Below are positions 33,282 to 42,720 of a stretch of 64,000 nt of DNA, in pieces (position 1 is the first letter of the stretch; each line of letters begins with the position of its first letter). Origin of the DNA: JACDCA01 sp963810305 (GTDB lineage: Bacteria; Acidobacteriota; Vicinamibacteria; Vicinamibacterales; 2-12-FULL-66-21); NCBI GenBank assembly GCA_963810305.1, contig CAWEMY010000005.1, positions 434,001 to 498,000 on the forward strand, in the 5' to 3' direction. A program made the translations under genes and the position numbers. Below the pieces are notes generated by a model. That model ran no database searches, was not told the DNA's origin, and was given only the letters and a program-made list of their open reading frames with translations.

Positions 33282-35954
33282 GTGCAGGACGTCCCGCCAT
33301 CGCTCGCGGCGGCTCTCTTGCCCCGGTACCGAATCGAACGTGTGATCGGTGTCGGGGGAATGGCCACTGTGTATCTCGCCCACGACATCCGGCACAAGCG
33401 CGAGGTCGCGATCAAGGTCCTGAATCGCGACCTGGCCGTCGTGGTGGGCCCTGACCGCTTCCTCGCCGAGATCCATACCACCGCCCATCTTCGGCATCCT
33501 CACATCCTGCCGCTCTTCGACTCCGGTGCCGCCGACGGCCTGCCGTTCTACGTAATGCCCTTCGTCGATGGCGAATCGCTGCGCACCCGGCTTCAACGCG
33601 AGGGACGGTTGCCGATTGCGGAAGCCGCGCGATTGCTCCGGGAAGTGGTCGATGCGCTGGCGCACGCGCACCGGGCGGGCATCATTCACCGCGACGTCAA
33701 GCCTGACAACGTCCTGCTGGCCGACCGGCACGTCTCTCTCGCGGATTTTGGCGTGGCTCACGCGCTGGCGGCACACGTGGGTGAGGATCAGACGGTGACC
33801 GGGACGAGCGTGATGGTGGGTACACCGGCGTACATGTCCCCGGAGCAGGTGGCCGCGGCCGCCGTCGATGGTCGCAGCGACATCTACGCCTTTGGCATCA
33901 TGGCCTACGAGCTCGTGGCCGGCGAGACGCCGTTTCGCGGGACGCGTCAGGACGTCGTGACCGCTCACCTGACCGAGTCGCCTGTTCCCCTCACCACGCA
34001 TCGTGCCGAGACTCCCGCCGCGCTGGCGGACGCCATCATGCGGTGCCTTCACAAGAAGCCGGACCAGCGATGGCAGCGCATCGACGATCTGCTCCCGGTC
34101 CTGGACGCCATCACGGCGGTCGAGGGGCCGACGACGCACGCGCGGATCCCGCCGCGCGGCCGCCGATGGCTGTTCGCGGCGGTAGTGACGGCAACCGCAG
34201 CCCTGGCGGCGGCCTATTACGCCTCGACTGGCCGAACGACTCCAGGCACCCTGACGGTTGGCCAGATCCAGCGCGTGACGACCGAACCCGGGCTGGAGCT
34301 GGACCCGGCGGTGTCACCTGACGGGCGCGCCATCGCGTACGTCGCAGGCGCTCCCGGTCACATGCGGATCTACGTCCGACAGATCTCGGGCGGGCGGATG
34401 ACGGCGCTGACCGATGATGACGGGACCGGTGGCCAGCGATGGCCGCAATGGTCGTCCGACGGGGCACGGATCGTGTTCCACGCCGGGAGGCCCCGACTGG
34501 TCCAGCGATCGCACGAGGGGAGCAGCGCGCTGTTCGTGATCCCGGCGCTCGGCGGTTTTGCGCGGCGCCTCACCGACTCGACGGCGGGAAACGTGGCGAT
34601 CTCGCCGGCCTGGTCGCCCGACGATCGCCGGATCACCTTCGGCGCCGCCGACGGCATCTACGTCGTCGGCGTCGAGAGCGGCGCTTCGCCCACGCTGGTC
34701 GCCTCGGCGCCGGACGCGCATTCACCCGCCTGGTCCCCGGATGGACAGCGGATCGCCTTCGTGAGCCGAGGCATCTACTTCACCTTCGGTGAGGAGAGCC
34801 TGGGCAATCTCTCGACGAGTACGATCATGGTGGTGGACGTGGAGAGCCGGAAGGCAACCACCGTCACCACTGGTGACTGGCTCGACATCAACCCGGTGTG
34901 GATGCCGGACAGTCGGGCGATGCTCTTCATCTCGAACCGCGGTGGCGGTCGCGACGTATTCCGCCAGCGGTTCAATCGTAGCGGACAGCCGGATGGCGAG
35001 CCGGAACGGGTGTCTTCAGGCCTGAACGCCCATGGGATCTCAATCGCCCGGGACGGGCAGTTGCTGGTGTATTCGTCGTACACGCAGCGCGCCAACATCT
35101 GGTCGGTCGCCATCCCCAAGGACGGTGTGGCGTCGGTGCGCGAGGCCCGGCAGGTGACCTTCGGAACCGAGAAAATCGAGAAGCTGACGGTGTCCTGGGA
35201 CGGCCGCTGGCTCGCCTACGACTCCGATCGCAACGGGCAGGCGGATGTCTGGAAGGTACGGCTGGCGGGTGGAACGCCGGAGCAGGTCACCCGCGGACCG
35301 AACAACGAGTTCGTCAACGACTGGTCGCCAGATGGTGGCGAGCTCGTGTATCACAGCATGAGCCAGGGCGGTCAGCGGGACGTGATGGTGGTGTCAGCGG
35401 ATGGCATGAAGACCGAGCCAGTCGCGACCAGCGCGGCGGAGGAGCAGCACGCCGCCTGGGGTCCGGATGGCAACAGCATCCTCTTCGATCAATCGGCGGG
35501 GGGTGCCACCAACGACCTGTTCGTGTCGAGGCGCGCGCGACGCGGCGCGCCGTGGCAACCGCCGCGCCGGCTGGCCACGGGCAGTTCCGATCCGAAATGG
35601 TCGCGGGATGGACGCCTCATTGCCTATTCCTCCGGTGGCGCCCTGTTTGTGATCGCTCCCGACGGAACCGGACGGCGCGTCATCGTCCCTGCGGCGAGTG
35701 GACAGCTGCAGGCGTCCTATCCGATCTGGTCGGACGACAGCCGGACGATCTATTACAAGGCCTACGATGCGCAGCTCCAGACGAGCATCTGGGCGGTCGC
35801 GGTCGGCGGCGGCGAACCGCGGCTACTCGTGACCTTCGACGATCCGATGCGTCGCTCGCTGCGCCGCGAGTTCGCCACCGACGGCCGCCGGTTCTATTTC
35901 ACGATTGCGAATGACGAAAGCGACCTGTGGGCGATGCAGCTGATTTCGAAATGA
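33282..35954 (+). CDS. Serine/threonine protein kinase with TolB/PD40 propeller
   Basis: 890 residues. Residues 10-275 are a Hanks-type kinase with the glycine loop IGVGGMATVYLAHD, catalytic HRDVKPDNVLL, LADFGVAHAL (DFG) and GTPAYMSPEQ. A single membrane helix (WLFAAVVTATAALAAAYYAS) follows at about 288-308. The outer 580 residues are repeated PD40/TolB blades, such as AISPAWSPDDRRITFGAADG and SPDGGELVYHSM. This fusion is a hallmark of acidobacteria. Lysine in VAIKVLNRD and all catalytic residues are present, so it should be active. It likely senses an envelope signal; the upstream ADOP permease may be functionally linked. Confidence 0.93.
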   Translation: MQDVPPSLAAALLPRYRIERVIGVGGMATVYLAHDIRHKREVAIKVLNRDLAVVVGPDRFLAEIHTTAHLRHPHILPLFDSGAADGLPFYVMPFVDGESLRTRLQREGRLPIAEAARLLREVVDALAHAHRAGIIHRDVKPDNVLLADRHVSLADFGVAHALAAHVGEDQTVTGTSVMVGTPAYMSPEQVAAAAVDGRSDIYAFGIMAYELVAGETPFRGTRQDVVTAHLTESPVPLTTHRAETPAALADAIMRCLHKKPDQRWQRIDDLLPVLDAITAVEGPTTHARIPPRGRRWLFAAVVTATAALAAAYYASTGRTTPGTLTVGQIQRVTTEPGLELDPAVSPDGRAIAYVAGAPGHMRIYVRQISGGRMTALTDDDGTGGQRWPQWSSDGARIVFHAGRPRLVQRSHEGSSALFVIPALGGFARRLTDSTAGNVAISPAWSPDDRRITFGAADGIYVVGVESGASPTLVASAPDAHSPAWSPDGQRIAFVSRGIYFTFGEESLGNLSTSTIMVVDVESRKATTVTTGDWLDINPVWMPDSRAMLFISNRGGGRDVFRQRFNRSGQPDGEPERVSSGLNAHGISIARDGQLLVYSSYTQRANIWSVAIPKDGVASVREARQVTFGTEKIEKLTVSWDGRWLAYDSDRNGQADVWKVRLAGGTPEQVTRGPNNEFVNDWSPDGGELVYHSMSQGGQRDVMVVSADGMKTEPVATSAAEEQHAAWGPDGNSILFDQSAGGATNDLFVSRRARRGAPWQPPRRLATGSSDPKWSRDGRLIAYSSGGALFVIAPDGTGRRVIVPAASGQLQASYPIWSDDSRTIYYKAYDAQLQTSIWAVAVGGGEPRLLVTFDDPMRRSLRREFATDGRRFYFTIANDESDLWAMQLISK

Positions 35955-35973
35955 AATAGGGATGGCTTGCCAG

Positions 35974-36001
35974 TTCGCGCAATCATTCGCGAGGTGATTC
36001 C
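35974..36001 (+). repeat. 28-base copy of an ADOP permease coding fragment
   Basis: These bases match 32635-32662, inside the upstream ADOP gene (VRAIIREVIP), at 27 of 28 positions. It sits 20 bases after the kinase stop and is not part of a gene, so it looks like the relic of a lost or recombined permease copy. Confidence 0.6.
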
Positions 36002-36030
36002 CTTCGCTCAAGCTTCTGACCTGGCCCCAA

Positions 36031-37335
36031 TCACGGCAGGCAGATCTGCGTACGGTCGAAACAGAGGCGGAGACGAGTGAGAGCGACCTCGAAGCCGATG
36101 CGCCGGCCGATGCGCCGGCCCTCCTCGTTCGAGAACTGAAAGTGAATGCCCTGATAGATTCGCGACCGACCAGCCTCGCTCGCAGCCGCGAGGGGGCTGC
36201 TGTAGCAGCGCGGCGCGGGCGCGGGATCGGTCGCAAAGCAGAACGACACCCGGTGGGGAAAATAGAACGCTTCGATTACTGCGGAGGCGGCGCCAGAGAA
36301 CGTGGAAAGACCCGAGGTCCACTCCGGAGAAGCGCCGATCGAGATGTTGCGCGGCGTCCAGGCGGGGTCCGCTTCGGTATCCGGATTGGGATCGAGATCT
36401 GCTTCGCGTATCGCGAAAAAGGGTCGCCACGTAAAGAACGTCGCTTTCGTATCCCAGCTGGCGGCCACGCCGTCCGCGATCGCCATCCCGACGCGAGCGA
36501 AGACCCGCGCTGTATCAGAAAGACTCCGGTCGGTGCCCATCTGCTCGACGATCGCGACCAGAGCTTGTATCCAGGTGCCGGGCTCGCGCGTTGTCCCTCC
36601 TTCAACGACCCAGAACTGAGCAATGGCATTGCGCTCGGCGTCCCCGTCCTGCTGGCCGAGTGTCTTGACGTCGTTGAACGCCTGCGCGTAGGCCTCGCTC
36701 GTGAGTGCGGGCGGTGGCCCCGAGCGATAGCGATCGATGCTGCGGACACCGAACGGCGTCATGTTGCGAAACCGCGCGTCGAACGGGGCGCGATGCTCGC
36801 CGATCGCCGTTCCTGCCGGGATCGTGAGCGGTAACTCGGTCCCATCGGCGGCGCGCAGAGTGACGACCTGTTCGCCCACGTAACGACCCCACATCTCGCC
36901 GGTGATAACGTCGCCGTCCTGCGCCGCGGCGAGTTCGGCGGCGAGCGCGGCGTCGAGCGCCGCCTGCCGGGATGGCACGAGGGCGACGAGTACAGCGTGA
37001 GCAGCCGCCGCCGCAGCAGCGCTGCGGCTGCCTGAAGGCGGGGCGCCGACGACCGGCACCAATGCGTGTTCGCGGCCAAAGCGATGACGGGCGGCGTCGA
37101 TTCCGTTGACGGCGTCGTACATGGCGACAGTGACCATCGCGTACAGTCGCCCGGCATTCGGAGTTCCGACACTCGCTGCGCGGACTGACTGCAGGGATTG
37201 CTCCGCCCAGCGCGTGACGGCGTTTTGCGCCAGCGCCGGCTCCGCTATTCCGAACACTGCAGAGAATGCCAGGATGCCCGCGCCGCATCTCGCCAACCGC
37301 CGACCGATCCTGTCGTGTCCGCTGAAGTGATTCAT
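36031..37335 (-). CDS. Vanadium-dependent haloperoxidase/PAP2-like protein lacking the SGHS histidine
   Basis: 434 residues with a signal peptide ending in PALAQ; GGAG lies seven bases before the ATG. It follows the exported vanadium haloperoxidase-like family: RLYAMVTVAMYDAVNGID near the start, FFTWRPFFAIREADLDPNP (with the conserved WRP and AIR), and near the end GIHFQFSNEEGRRIGRRIG with its final histidine. The family's P-x-SGHSTFSG motif reads EWTSGLSTFSGAASAV, so the acid-base histidine is leucine. That should weaken or abolish oxidation of halide or phosphatase activity. No frameshift is seen. It is convergent with the kinase. Confidence 0.8.
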   Translation of the reverse strand: MNHFSGHDRIGRRLARCGAGILAFSAVFGIAEPALAQNAVTRWAEQSLQSVRAASVGTPNAGRLYAMVTVAMYDAVNGIDAARHRFGREHALVPVVGAPPSGSRSAAAAAAAHAVLVALVPSRQAALDAALAAELAAAQDGDVITGEMWGRYVGEQVVTLRAADGTELPLTIPAGTAIGEHRAPFDARFRNMTPFGVRSIDRYRSGPPPALTSEAYAQAFNDVKTLGQQDGDAERNAIAQFWVVEGGTTREPGTWIQALVAIVEQMGTDRSLSDTARVFARVGMAIADGVAASWDTKATFFTWRPFFAIREADLDPNPDTEADPAWTPRNISIGASPEWTSGLSTFSGAASAVIEAFYFPHRVSFCFATDPAPAPRCYSSPLAAASEAGRSRIYQGIHFQFSNEEGRRIGRRIGFEVALTRLRLCFDRTQICLP

Positions 37336-37500
37336 GACGTTCTCCGAAAAGTCGATCACCGTACCGCCAGATCGGAAGCTGCAGCGAGCCGTATCCCTCG
37401 ACGGATGCCCGCAGAGCACAGCCAGTCTTAACATGGACGGCGGTTCGAATCGAGCTCGAGTGTTGTCGGAAGGTGGCCGTCGGGGAGGATGGTCCGGTTA

Positions 37501-38292
37501 TCAGCGCGCGCTCGTGCGATGCAGCACGATCACGCTCACCGGCGTCCCGCTTTCGAGTGTCGTGGTCTCGATCATGGTGTTCGCATCGACGATCTCGAAC
37601 CGCGACTTGAGGACGACGGTGGCGCCGTTGTTGAAGCATTGAATGGTGAGCGCCTCCGACGACAACCCGTTTCGGCCGGCCGCCACCCCGTCGTCGAGCG
37701 TCGCGACGCCGCGATCGGTGTGGTCGCAGAGCGAGAACACAGTATCCCTGCCGATCATCGAATATGTATCGCGCGACCGCGCCAGGAAGCTGCGCCGTGC
37801 ATCGCCGCCGTCGACCGGGTCGACTCCCATCCAGTAGCCCTGGAACAGCCGCGCCGGCGGTTGCGAGTTCGCGCTGGCGCGGTGAAACACGATCGTCGCG
37901 AACGGCGTGCCGTTCGGCAGCGTGAGCTCCTCGAGCATCGTGCCGGCGTCGAGCAGGCGATACGTCGCCTTGATCGTCACTTCAGCGTTCGTGTTGAAGC
38001 AGTGGATTCGCAGATTGTCGGATGCCATCCGGTCGCGGCCGGTGCGCGCGCCATCGGCGAACGTCGCGACGCCGCGGTCGGTGTCGTCGCAGAGCGTGAG
38101 CACCGTATCGCGGCCGATCAACTTGAAGGTCCCGTCCGGCTGCTGGACGATGCTGCGCCGCGAGTCGCCGCCGTCCACCGGGTCGATGCCCATCCAATAG
38201 CCCTGAAACGACGGCGCCCCTGGCTGCGCCCACGCCGAGGCGACCGGGGTCAAGGCGAGAACGGCGAGAGTCGTGAGCACGATTCGACGCAT
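37501..38292 (-). CDS. Secreted protein of two tandem copies of an uncharacterised domain
   Basis: 263 residues from ATG 38292. The signal peptide is RRIVLTTLAVLALTPVASAWA. Two copies of a domain of about 115 residues follow, starting FQGYWMGIDPVDGGDSRRS and FQGYWMGVDPVDGGDARRS, continuing through IGRDTV, LCD-TDRGVAT, a DG-GR stretch, and a CFN with a final I/F-V-HR-SA. Each copy has two cysteines that could pair. I do not recognise the family. It may bind a ligand or form a lattice outside the cell. GGGGG four bases ahead of the ATG could serve as the ribosome-binding site. It is 165 bases upstream of the haloperoxidase-like gene on the same strand. Confidence 0.75.
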   Translation of the reverse strand: MRRIVLTTLAVLALTPVASAWAQPGAPSFQGYWMGIDPVDGGDSRRSIVQQPDGTFKLIGRDTVLTLCDDTDRGVATFADGARTGRDRMASDNLRIHCFNTNAEVTIKATYRLLDAGTMLEELTLPNGTPFATIVFHRASANSQPPARLFQGYWMGVDPVDGGDARRSFLARSRDTYSMIGRDTVFSLCDHTDRGVATLDDGVAAGRNGLSSEALTIQCFNNGATVVLKSRFEIVDANTMIETTTLESGTPVSVIVLHRTSAR

Positions 38293-38395
38293 GAATCCCC
38301 CTGTGAATACCGCCCGGGCACCGGGCAAGGCCATCCACCGTACCACTGTTTCGACAGGGGACAACCGCGTAGCCTGTGAGAGAATTCGCGCCATC

Positions 38396-38995
38396 ATGTT
38401 CGCCACCGATCGGTCGCTCGACGTGCAACGCGAGGAGTTCAAGCGTGCCCGATTGATCGCCATGCCGATCGCTGGCCTGATCGTCTGGCTGATCATCGGC
38501 ATCCTTGGCACCTTCCTCCCGACGGGGAAGGCGGCGCTGGCACTCTTCATCGGCACCGGCTCGATCGCATATCTCGGAATGTTCATCTCGCGCTTTACCG
38601 GCGAGCATTTCCTCGATCGATCGCGGCCGAAGAACACCTTCGACGCCCTGTTTTTTCTGGTGGTCGCGACGGCGCTGCAGGCCTACGCAATCGCCATCCC
38701 GTTCTTCCTCATCATGCCCTCGTCTTTACCGCTCACCGTCGGTGTCCTCAGCGGCATGATGTGGCTGCCGATGTCCTGGATCCTGCAACACTGGATCGGC
38801 ATCGTCCACGGCGCGCTGCGAACAGTCCTGGTCGTCTTTGCCTGGTATCTGTTCCCCGCCCACCGTTTCGTCGTCGTGCCGTTCGTCATCGTGGCGCTCT
38901 ATGTGTTTGCGATCTTCGTGCTCGAGTCGCGCTGGCGCGCGGTGATGGCCGCGTCGCGCGCCGGCGACATCGGCCGCATCCGTTCACCCGTGTGA
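38396..38995 (+). CDS. Small polytopic membrane protein (DUF7010-like)
   Basis: 199 residues from the likely ATG at 38396 (FATDRSLDVQREEFKRARLI). About six hydrophobic segments follow: LIVWLIIGILGTFLP, AALALFIGTGSIAYLGMFIS, FFLVVATALQAYAIAIPFFL, LTVGVLSGMMWLPMSWIL and later. The pattern EFKRARLIAMPIAG then FTGEHF resembles the DUF7010 group, which I recall rather than verified. Function unknown. The frame opens upstream in 38273, but that part is antisense to the preceding gene. Confidence 0.7.
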   Translation: MFATDRSLDVQREEFKRARLIAMPIAGLIVWLIIGILGTFLPTGKAALALFIGTGSIAYLGMFISRFTGEHFLDRSRPKNTFDALFFLVVATALQAYAIAIPFFLIMPSSLPLTVGVLSGMMWLPMSWILQHWIGIVHGALRTVLVVFAWYLFPAHRFVVVPFVIVALYVFAIFVLESRWRAVMAASRAGDIGRIRSPV

Positions 38996-39042
38996 GAGGC
39001 GTACGTCTGCATGGACGAAAGCGCGGCAGACGTCATTGTTCG

Positions 39043-41720
39043 TCACTCGGCCCGCAGGGCGATGATCGGATTCTGTTTCATGGCGCGCCGGGCCGGCAGC
39101 GAGATCGCCAGCGCCGCGACCACGATCAGCACTGCCGGCCCGGCGGTGATGGCCAGGGGATCACGCGGGCTCACGCCATAGAGCAGGTGGGCGAGGAACG
39201 GTCCCGCGATGACGCACGCCGCGACGCCGGCGGCGATGCCCAGCGACACGATCGCCATGCCGCGACGAAAGACGAGGCCGCCGACGTCGGCGCGCGAGGC
39301 GCCGAGCGCCAGGCGTACCGCAATCTCGCGTGTTCGCTCGCCGACGGCGAACGCGAGCGCGGCATACAGGCCGATCATGCTCAGGCCGAGCGCCAGGGCG
39401 CCAAACGTCATGAGCATCGTGCGCGCGGCGCGCACGGCGGCAAAGTGATAGTCGAGGCTCACGCCGAGCGACTGCGCGTCCGCAATCGGCACGTCGGGGT
39501 CGATCTCGACGATCGCGCGTTGGATCTCGGGCAGCATCGCGTCCGCATCGCCCGCGACTCTGATGTGGGTCCGCGAATCCTGCGACCACGGGTTGCTTCG
39601 GTCCTGCTGCCAGAAATTCAGGTACGCAATCGGGTCCGGTTGCTGCAGCGCGCTGAGCCACTGCAGGTCCTTCACGACACCGACGACTTCAACGCGGTGC
39701 GGCCCGACGATCATCACGCTGCCAACCGCCCCGCCGTTCGGCCAGACGTGGCGGGCGAGCGTCTCGTTCACCACGGCGACGCGCGGACCGTCCATCGTGT
39801 CGCGGTCATCGAATTCGCGACCCTCGACGACGCCGACGCCCAGCGTCTTGAAGTACCGAGGACCGACGAGCGTCGTGCCCACCAGATACGCCTGCGACGG
39901 ATCGGCCGAGTCGCCGGGAAGCCGCACCGGCGTGACCGGGCGGGACCAGCGGGGCAACGGCGGAACGCCCGCCGGACTTGCGGCAAGAACGCCCGGCAGC
40001 GCTTCGAGGCGCTCGATGACGTCGCGCTGATAGGCCCAGGCGCGATCGTTCGTGAAGCCCACGAGGCTCGGCCGGAGCCGGACGATGGCCACGCGATCCG
40101 GGTCGAAGCCCGGGCCGCGGTGGAGCATGACGAAGCTGCGAACGAGCAGGCCGCCCGCGCCGAGCAGCAGCACCGACAGTGCGACCTGCACGACGATCAA
40201 CCCTTCACGCACGATCGAGCGCGGCCGGCCGGCGCCGGACGTTCCCTCTTTCATGGCCAGGGCCATGTCGGGCCGCGTGGACTGAAGTGCCGGCGCGATG
40301 CCGGTCGCCACGCCGGTGAACAGGGCGACGCCGAGACCAATCAGCGCGATCCGCGGGTCCAGCGACAGGTCGAGGTTGAGCGAGCCGGCCGCGCCGACGC
40401 CGAAGTACGCTCGCAGCACCTCCGTCGCCCAGGGGCGATCATGCAGCCCCGCCACGCCTCCGGCGGCCGCCAGCATCACGGACTCGACCAGGAGCAGGCG
40501 GATCAGCCGGCCGCGGCTGGCGCCGATCGCGAGGCGAACCGCAATCTCTTTCCGGCGTCGCAGGCCGCGCGCCAGCAGGAGCCCCGCGACGTTTGCCGAG
40601 GCGACCAGCAACACCAGTCCGGCCGCCCCGGCGAGCAGCCGAACAATCGGAGCGTTCGCCTCCTGCTCTTGAAACCGGACGCCGCGAACCGGGCGAACCA
40701 GGGCGCCGCGTCCCCTGAAGTCCTCGGGGTACACGGCTTCGAGTTGCCGCATCAGCCCCGCCACTTCGGCTTGCGCCTGGTCAATCGACGTGTCCCCGGC
40801 CAGCCGGCCGACCAGGCCGACTACACCGCAGGCCCGCGACAGCCCGTCGCAGTAGCGATAGCCGACGCCGAACATCGCCGTCGGGATCCAGACGGCGTTC
40901 GGCTCCAGGCCGGCCACGATGCCGTGGAAATGTTCGGGCGCGATCCCGATCACGGTGAAGGCCGTGCCGTTGATGCGCACGGTCGTGCCAATCACGCGCG
41001 GATCTTCGGCGAATCGTGTCCGCCAGAAGTCGTAGCCGAGGATCGCGACCGGATCCCGTCCCGGCACGCGATCCTCGTCGGCCGAAAAGAAGCGACCCGC
41101 TCGGGGTGTCAGGCGCAACAGCGTTGAAGTAGCTCGCGGTGACCACAGCGCCCGATCACGCTGACGGGGCCGCCGGGCGTGACGACGCTCAGCGGCGCCG
41201 TCGAGTAGTGGGCGGCCAGCTCGTCGAATGCGCGCGCGTGCTCGCGGAGATAGAGGTAGTCGGGATACGAAAACCCCCAGCCGCCCGGCCGGTCCACCCG
41301 TGTCTGTTCAACGAACACGACCCGCGCCGCTTCGTCCACCGGCAGCGGCCTCAGGAAGAGCGCGTAGGCCAGGCTCATGACGGCGCTCGTCAGTCCGAGG
41401 CCAAGCGCCAGCGTGGCGATCGCCGCGGCCGTGAAGCCGGGCGTCTTCCACATCCTCCGAAGCGCGATCCGCACGTCCTGCAGGAGATGCTCGAGCGCCG
41501 GCACGCCCTGCTGATCCCGATAGTTCTCCTTGAACGTCTCCATGGATCCGAACGTGAGGAGGGCGCGGCGTCGCGCCTCGGCTGGCGGCAGCCCCCGGCG
41601 CAGGTTCGCATCCGTTTCGAACGCGACGTGGTCGTCGATTTCCTCGCGCAGCCGCGTTTCGTCGTGCCGCCGCGTCATCGACGTCGTCAGCCGAATCAGC
41701 CACTGCCTCAGCCGTCTCAC
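39043..41720 (-). pseudogene. PadR-associated ADOP permease, two apparent frameshifts
   Basis: GTG 41720 overlaps the PadR stop (GTGA). The N-terminal 90 residues carry the ADOP prefix domain (HDETRLREEIDDHVAFETDA, RRALLTFGSMETFKENYRDQ), followed by the first FtsX helix and MacB_PCD. Near 41100-41160 the frame changes twice: after GGPVSVIG to VTASYFNA, then to RLTPRAGRFFSADEDR; both equal one-base insertions. From 41118 the frame is intact (691 codons), through two FtsX blocks to the normal end PIIALRAE. Either a decayed gene or an assembly error; two indels within 40 bases in an otherwise clean gene are suspicious. Confidence 0.85.
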
Positions 41721-42064
41721 GGGAGATCCTTCGCCTTCACGGCAAAGAACCGATCGATCAGCGCGGTCGTCTGCTCCCACCCCCGCGTCTCGGCCTCGAG
41801 CTGCTTCCGGCCCGCTTTGGTCAACCGGTAGAAGCGCGCGCTCCTGTTGTTCTCGGACGGTCCCCGCTCCGAGGCAATGGCACCTTCCTGCTCCAATCTC
41901 AGGAGCAGCGGATAGAGCGTGCCGGTGTTGAGCGTGAGCCGGTCTCCGCTGATTTGCTCGATGCGCCTGGCGAGGCCGTAGCCGTGGAGCGGGCCCAGCA
42001 CATCCAGCGTTTTGAGCACCATCAAGGCGAGCGTGCCCTGATGGACGTCCGTGGTCTTCTTCAT
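41717..42064 (-). CDS. PadR family transcriptional regulator
   Basis: 115 residues from ATG 42064, with GGAGG eight bases upstream. Typical of the acidobacterial PadR group encoded with ADOP permeases: VHQGTLALMVLKTLDVLGPL, HGYGLARRIEQIS, then LNTGTLYPLLLRLEQEG (wing) and ARFYRLTKAGRKQLE. It probably represses its own unit by binding the large palindrome just upstream. Its stop overlaps the permease start (GTGA), so regulator and permease are coupled. Confidence 0.93.
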   Translation of the reverse strand: MKKTTDVHQGTLALMVLKTLDVLGPLHGYGLARRIEQISGDRLTLNTGTLYPLLLRLEQEGAIASERGPSENNRSARFYRLTKAGRKQLEAETRGWEQTTALIDRFFAVKAKDLP

Positions 42065-42093
42065 CGTTGCGGCCTCCCGGGTGTCGGTTGACT

Positions 42094-42136
42094 TTTGGGT
42101 TTCCCAAAGGGAGTGTGGCATGACTCCTTTGGGAAA
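42094..42136 (-). promoter_or_regulatory. Palindromic operator candidate for PadR
   Basis: TTTCCCAAAGGGAGT (42100-42114) pairs with ACTCCTTTGGGAAA (42123-42136), and a smaller nested palindrome TTTGGG-TTT-CCCAAA starts at 42094. The site lies 30-70 bases upstream of the PadR start, where an autoregulatory operator is expected. Confidence 0.6.
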
Positions 42137-42195
42137 GCAAGTGGGCTACGTGCTTTTCAACGCCACTCGCCGCACCGATCCGCGCCCCGGGCGCG

Positions 42196-42720
42196 TCACG
42201 ATGCTGGCCCGTGCGTTGTTGAAATCGTGCCGTCGAACGATCCCGTCGTGGTGCCGGCATTGCGGTCGAACAGCCGTCGGACCGTAAAGCTGCCCGTGGC
42301 ACCGGCGAACCGCCCCGTGCCACCAGTAATGACCCCCTGCTCCACGATCGAGGTGATCGGCCCCACTTCCGCCTGCCCGGTGAAGTCCGCCGTCAGCGTG
42401 TCGCCGTTCGCCGCGGTGAACGTGTAGGTCCCTTCGCCGCGAGAAGTGGCGAAATTGACAATGTGCGGGAACTGCACTGTGAACCGGCCTAGTTGCGTGG
42501 CCCTGCCTGTCGCCTGCCCCGCGACCTGGCCAAAAGGCGGCGTCAGTGGCGTCACCGACTGATTGCCTTCGAAATCCCCCTTGAAGGGCGACGCAGCGGT
42601 TTGCGAATTGGACGACGACTGACCGGGCTCGACGAGTGAGGGACCGGCCGGCGACACTGGCTGACTGCAGCCGACGCACAGCGACGCAAGAAGCCCGACA
42701 ACAGCGCACGAAACTCGGTG
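42196..42720 (-). pseudogene. Lipoprotein gene fragment missing its start
   Basis: About 175 codons read VSCAVVGLLASLCVGCSQPV, a signal sequence with lipobox (LCVGC), then a serine/proline linker and a compact beta-rich domain (RGEGTYTFTAANGDTLTADF, GVITGGTGRFAGATGSFTV) like small acidobacterial exported proteins of unknown role. No ATG, GTG or TTG precedes the signal peptide core in frame until 42900, and that stretch is antisense to another gene. The start appears removed at a joint near 42720. Confidence 0.6.

Noticed and set aside
38761..41127. Long plus-strand open frame of 788 codons
   Set aside because: It is exactly antisense to the ADOP permease, is rich in Arg, His and Ala, and has no recognisable domain; GC-rich DNA keeps such frames open by chance.
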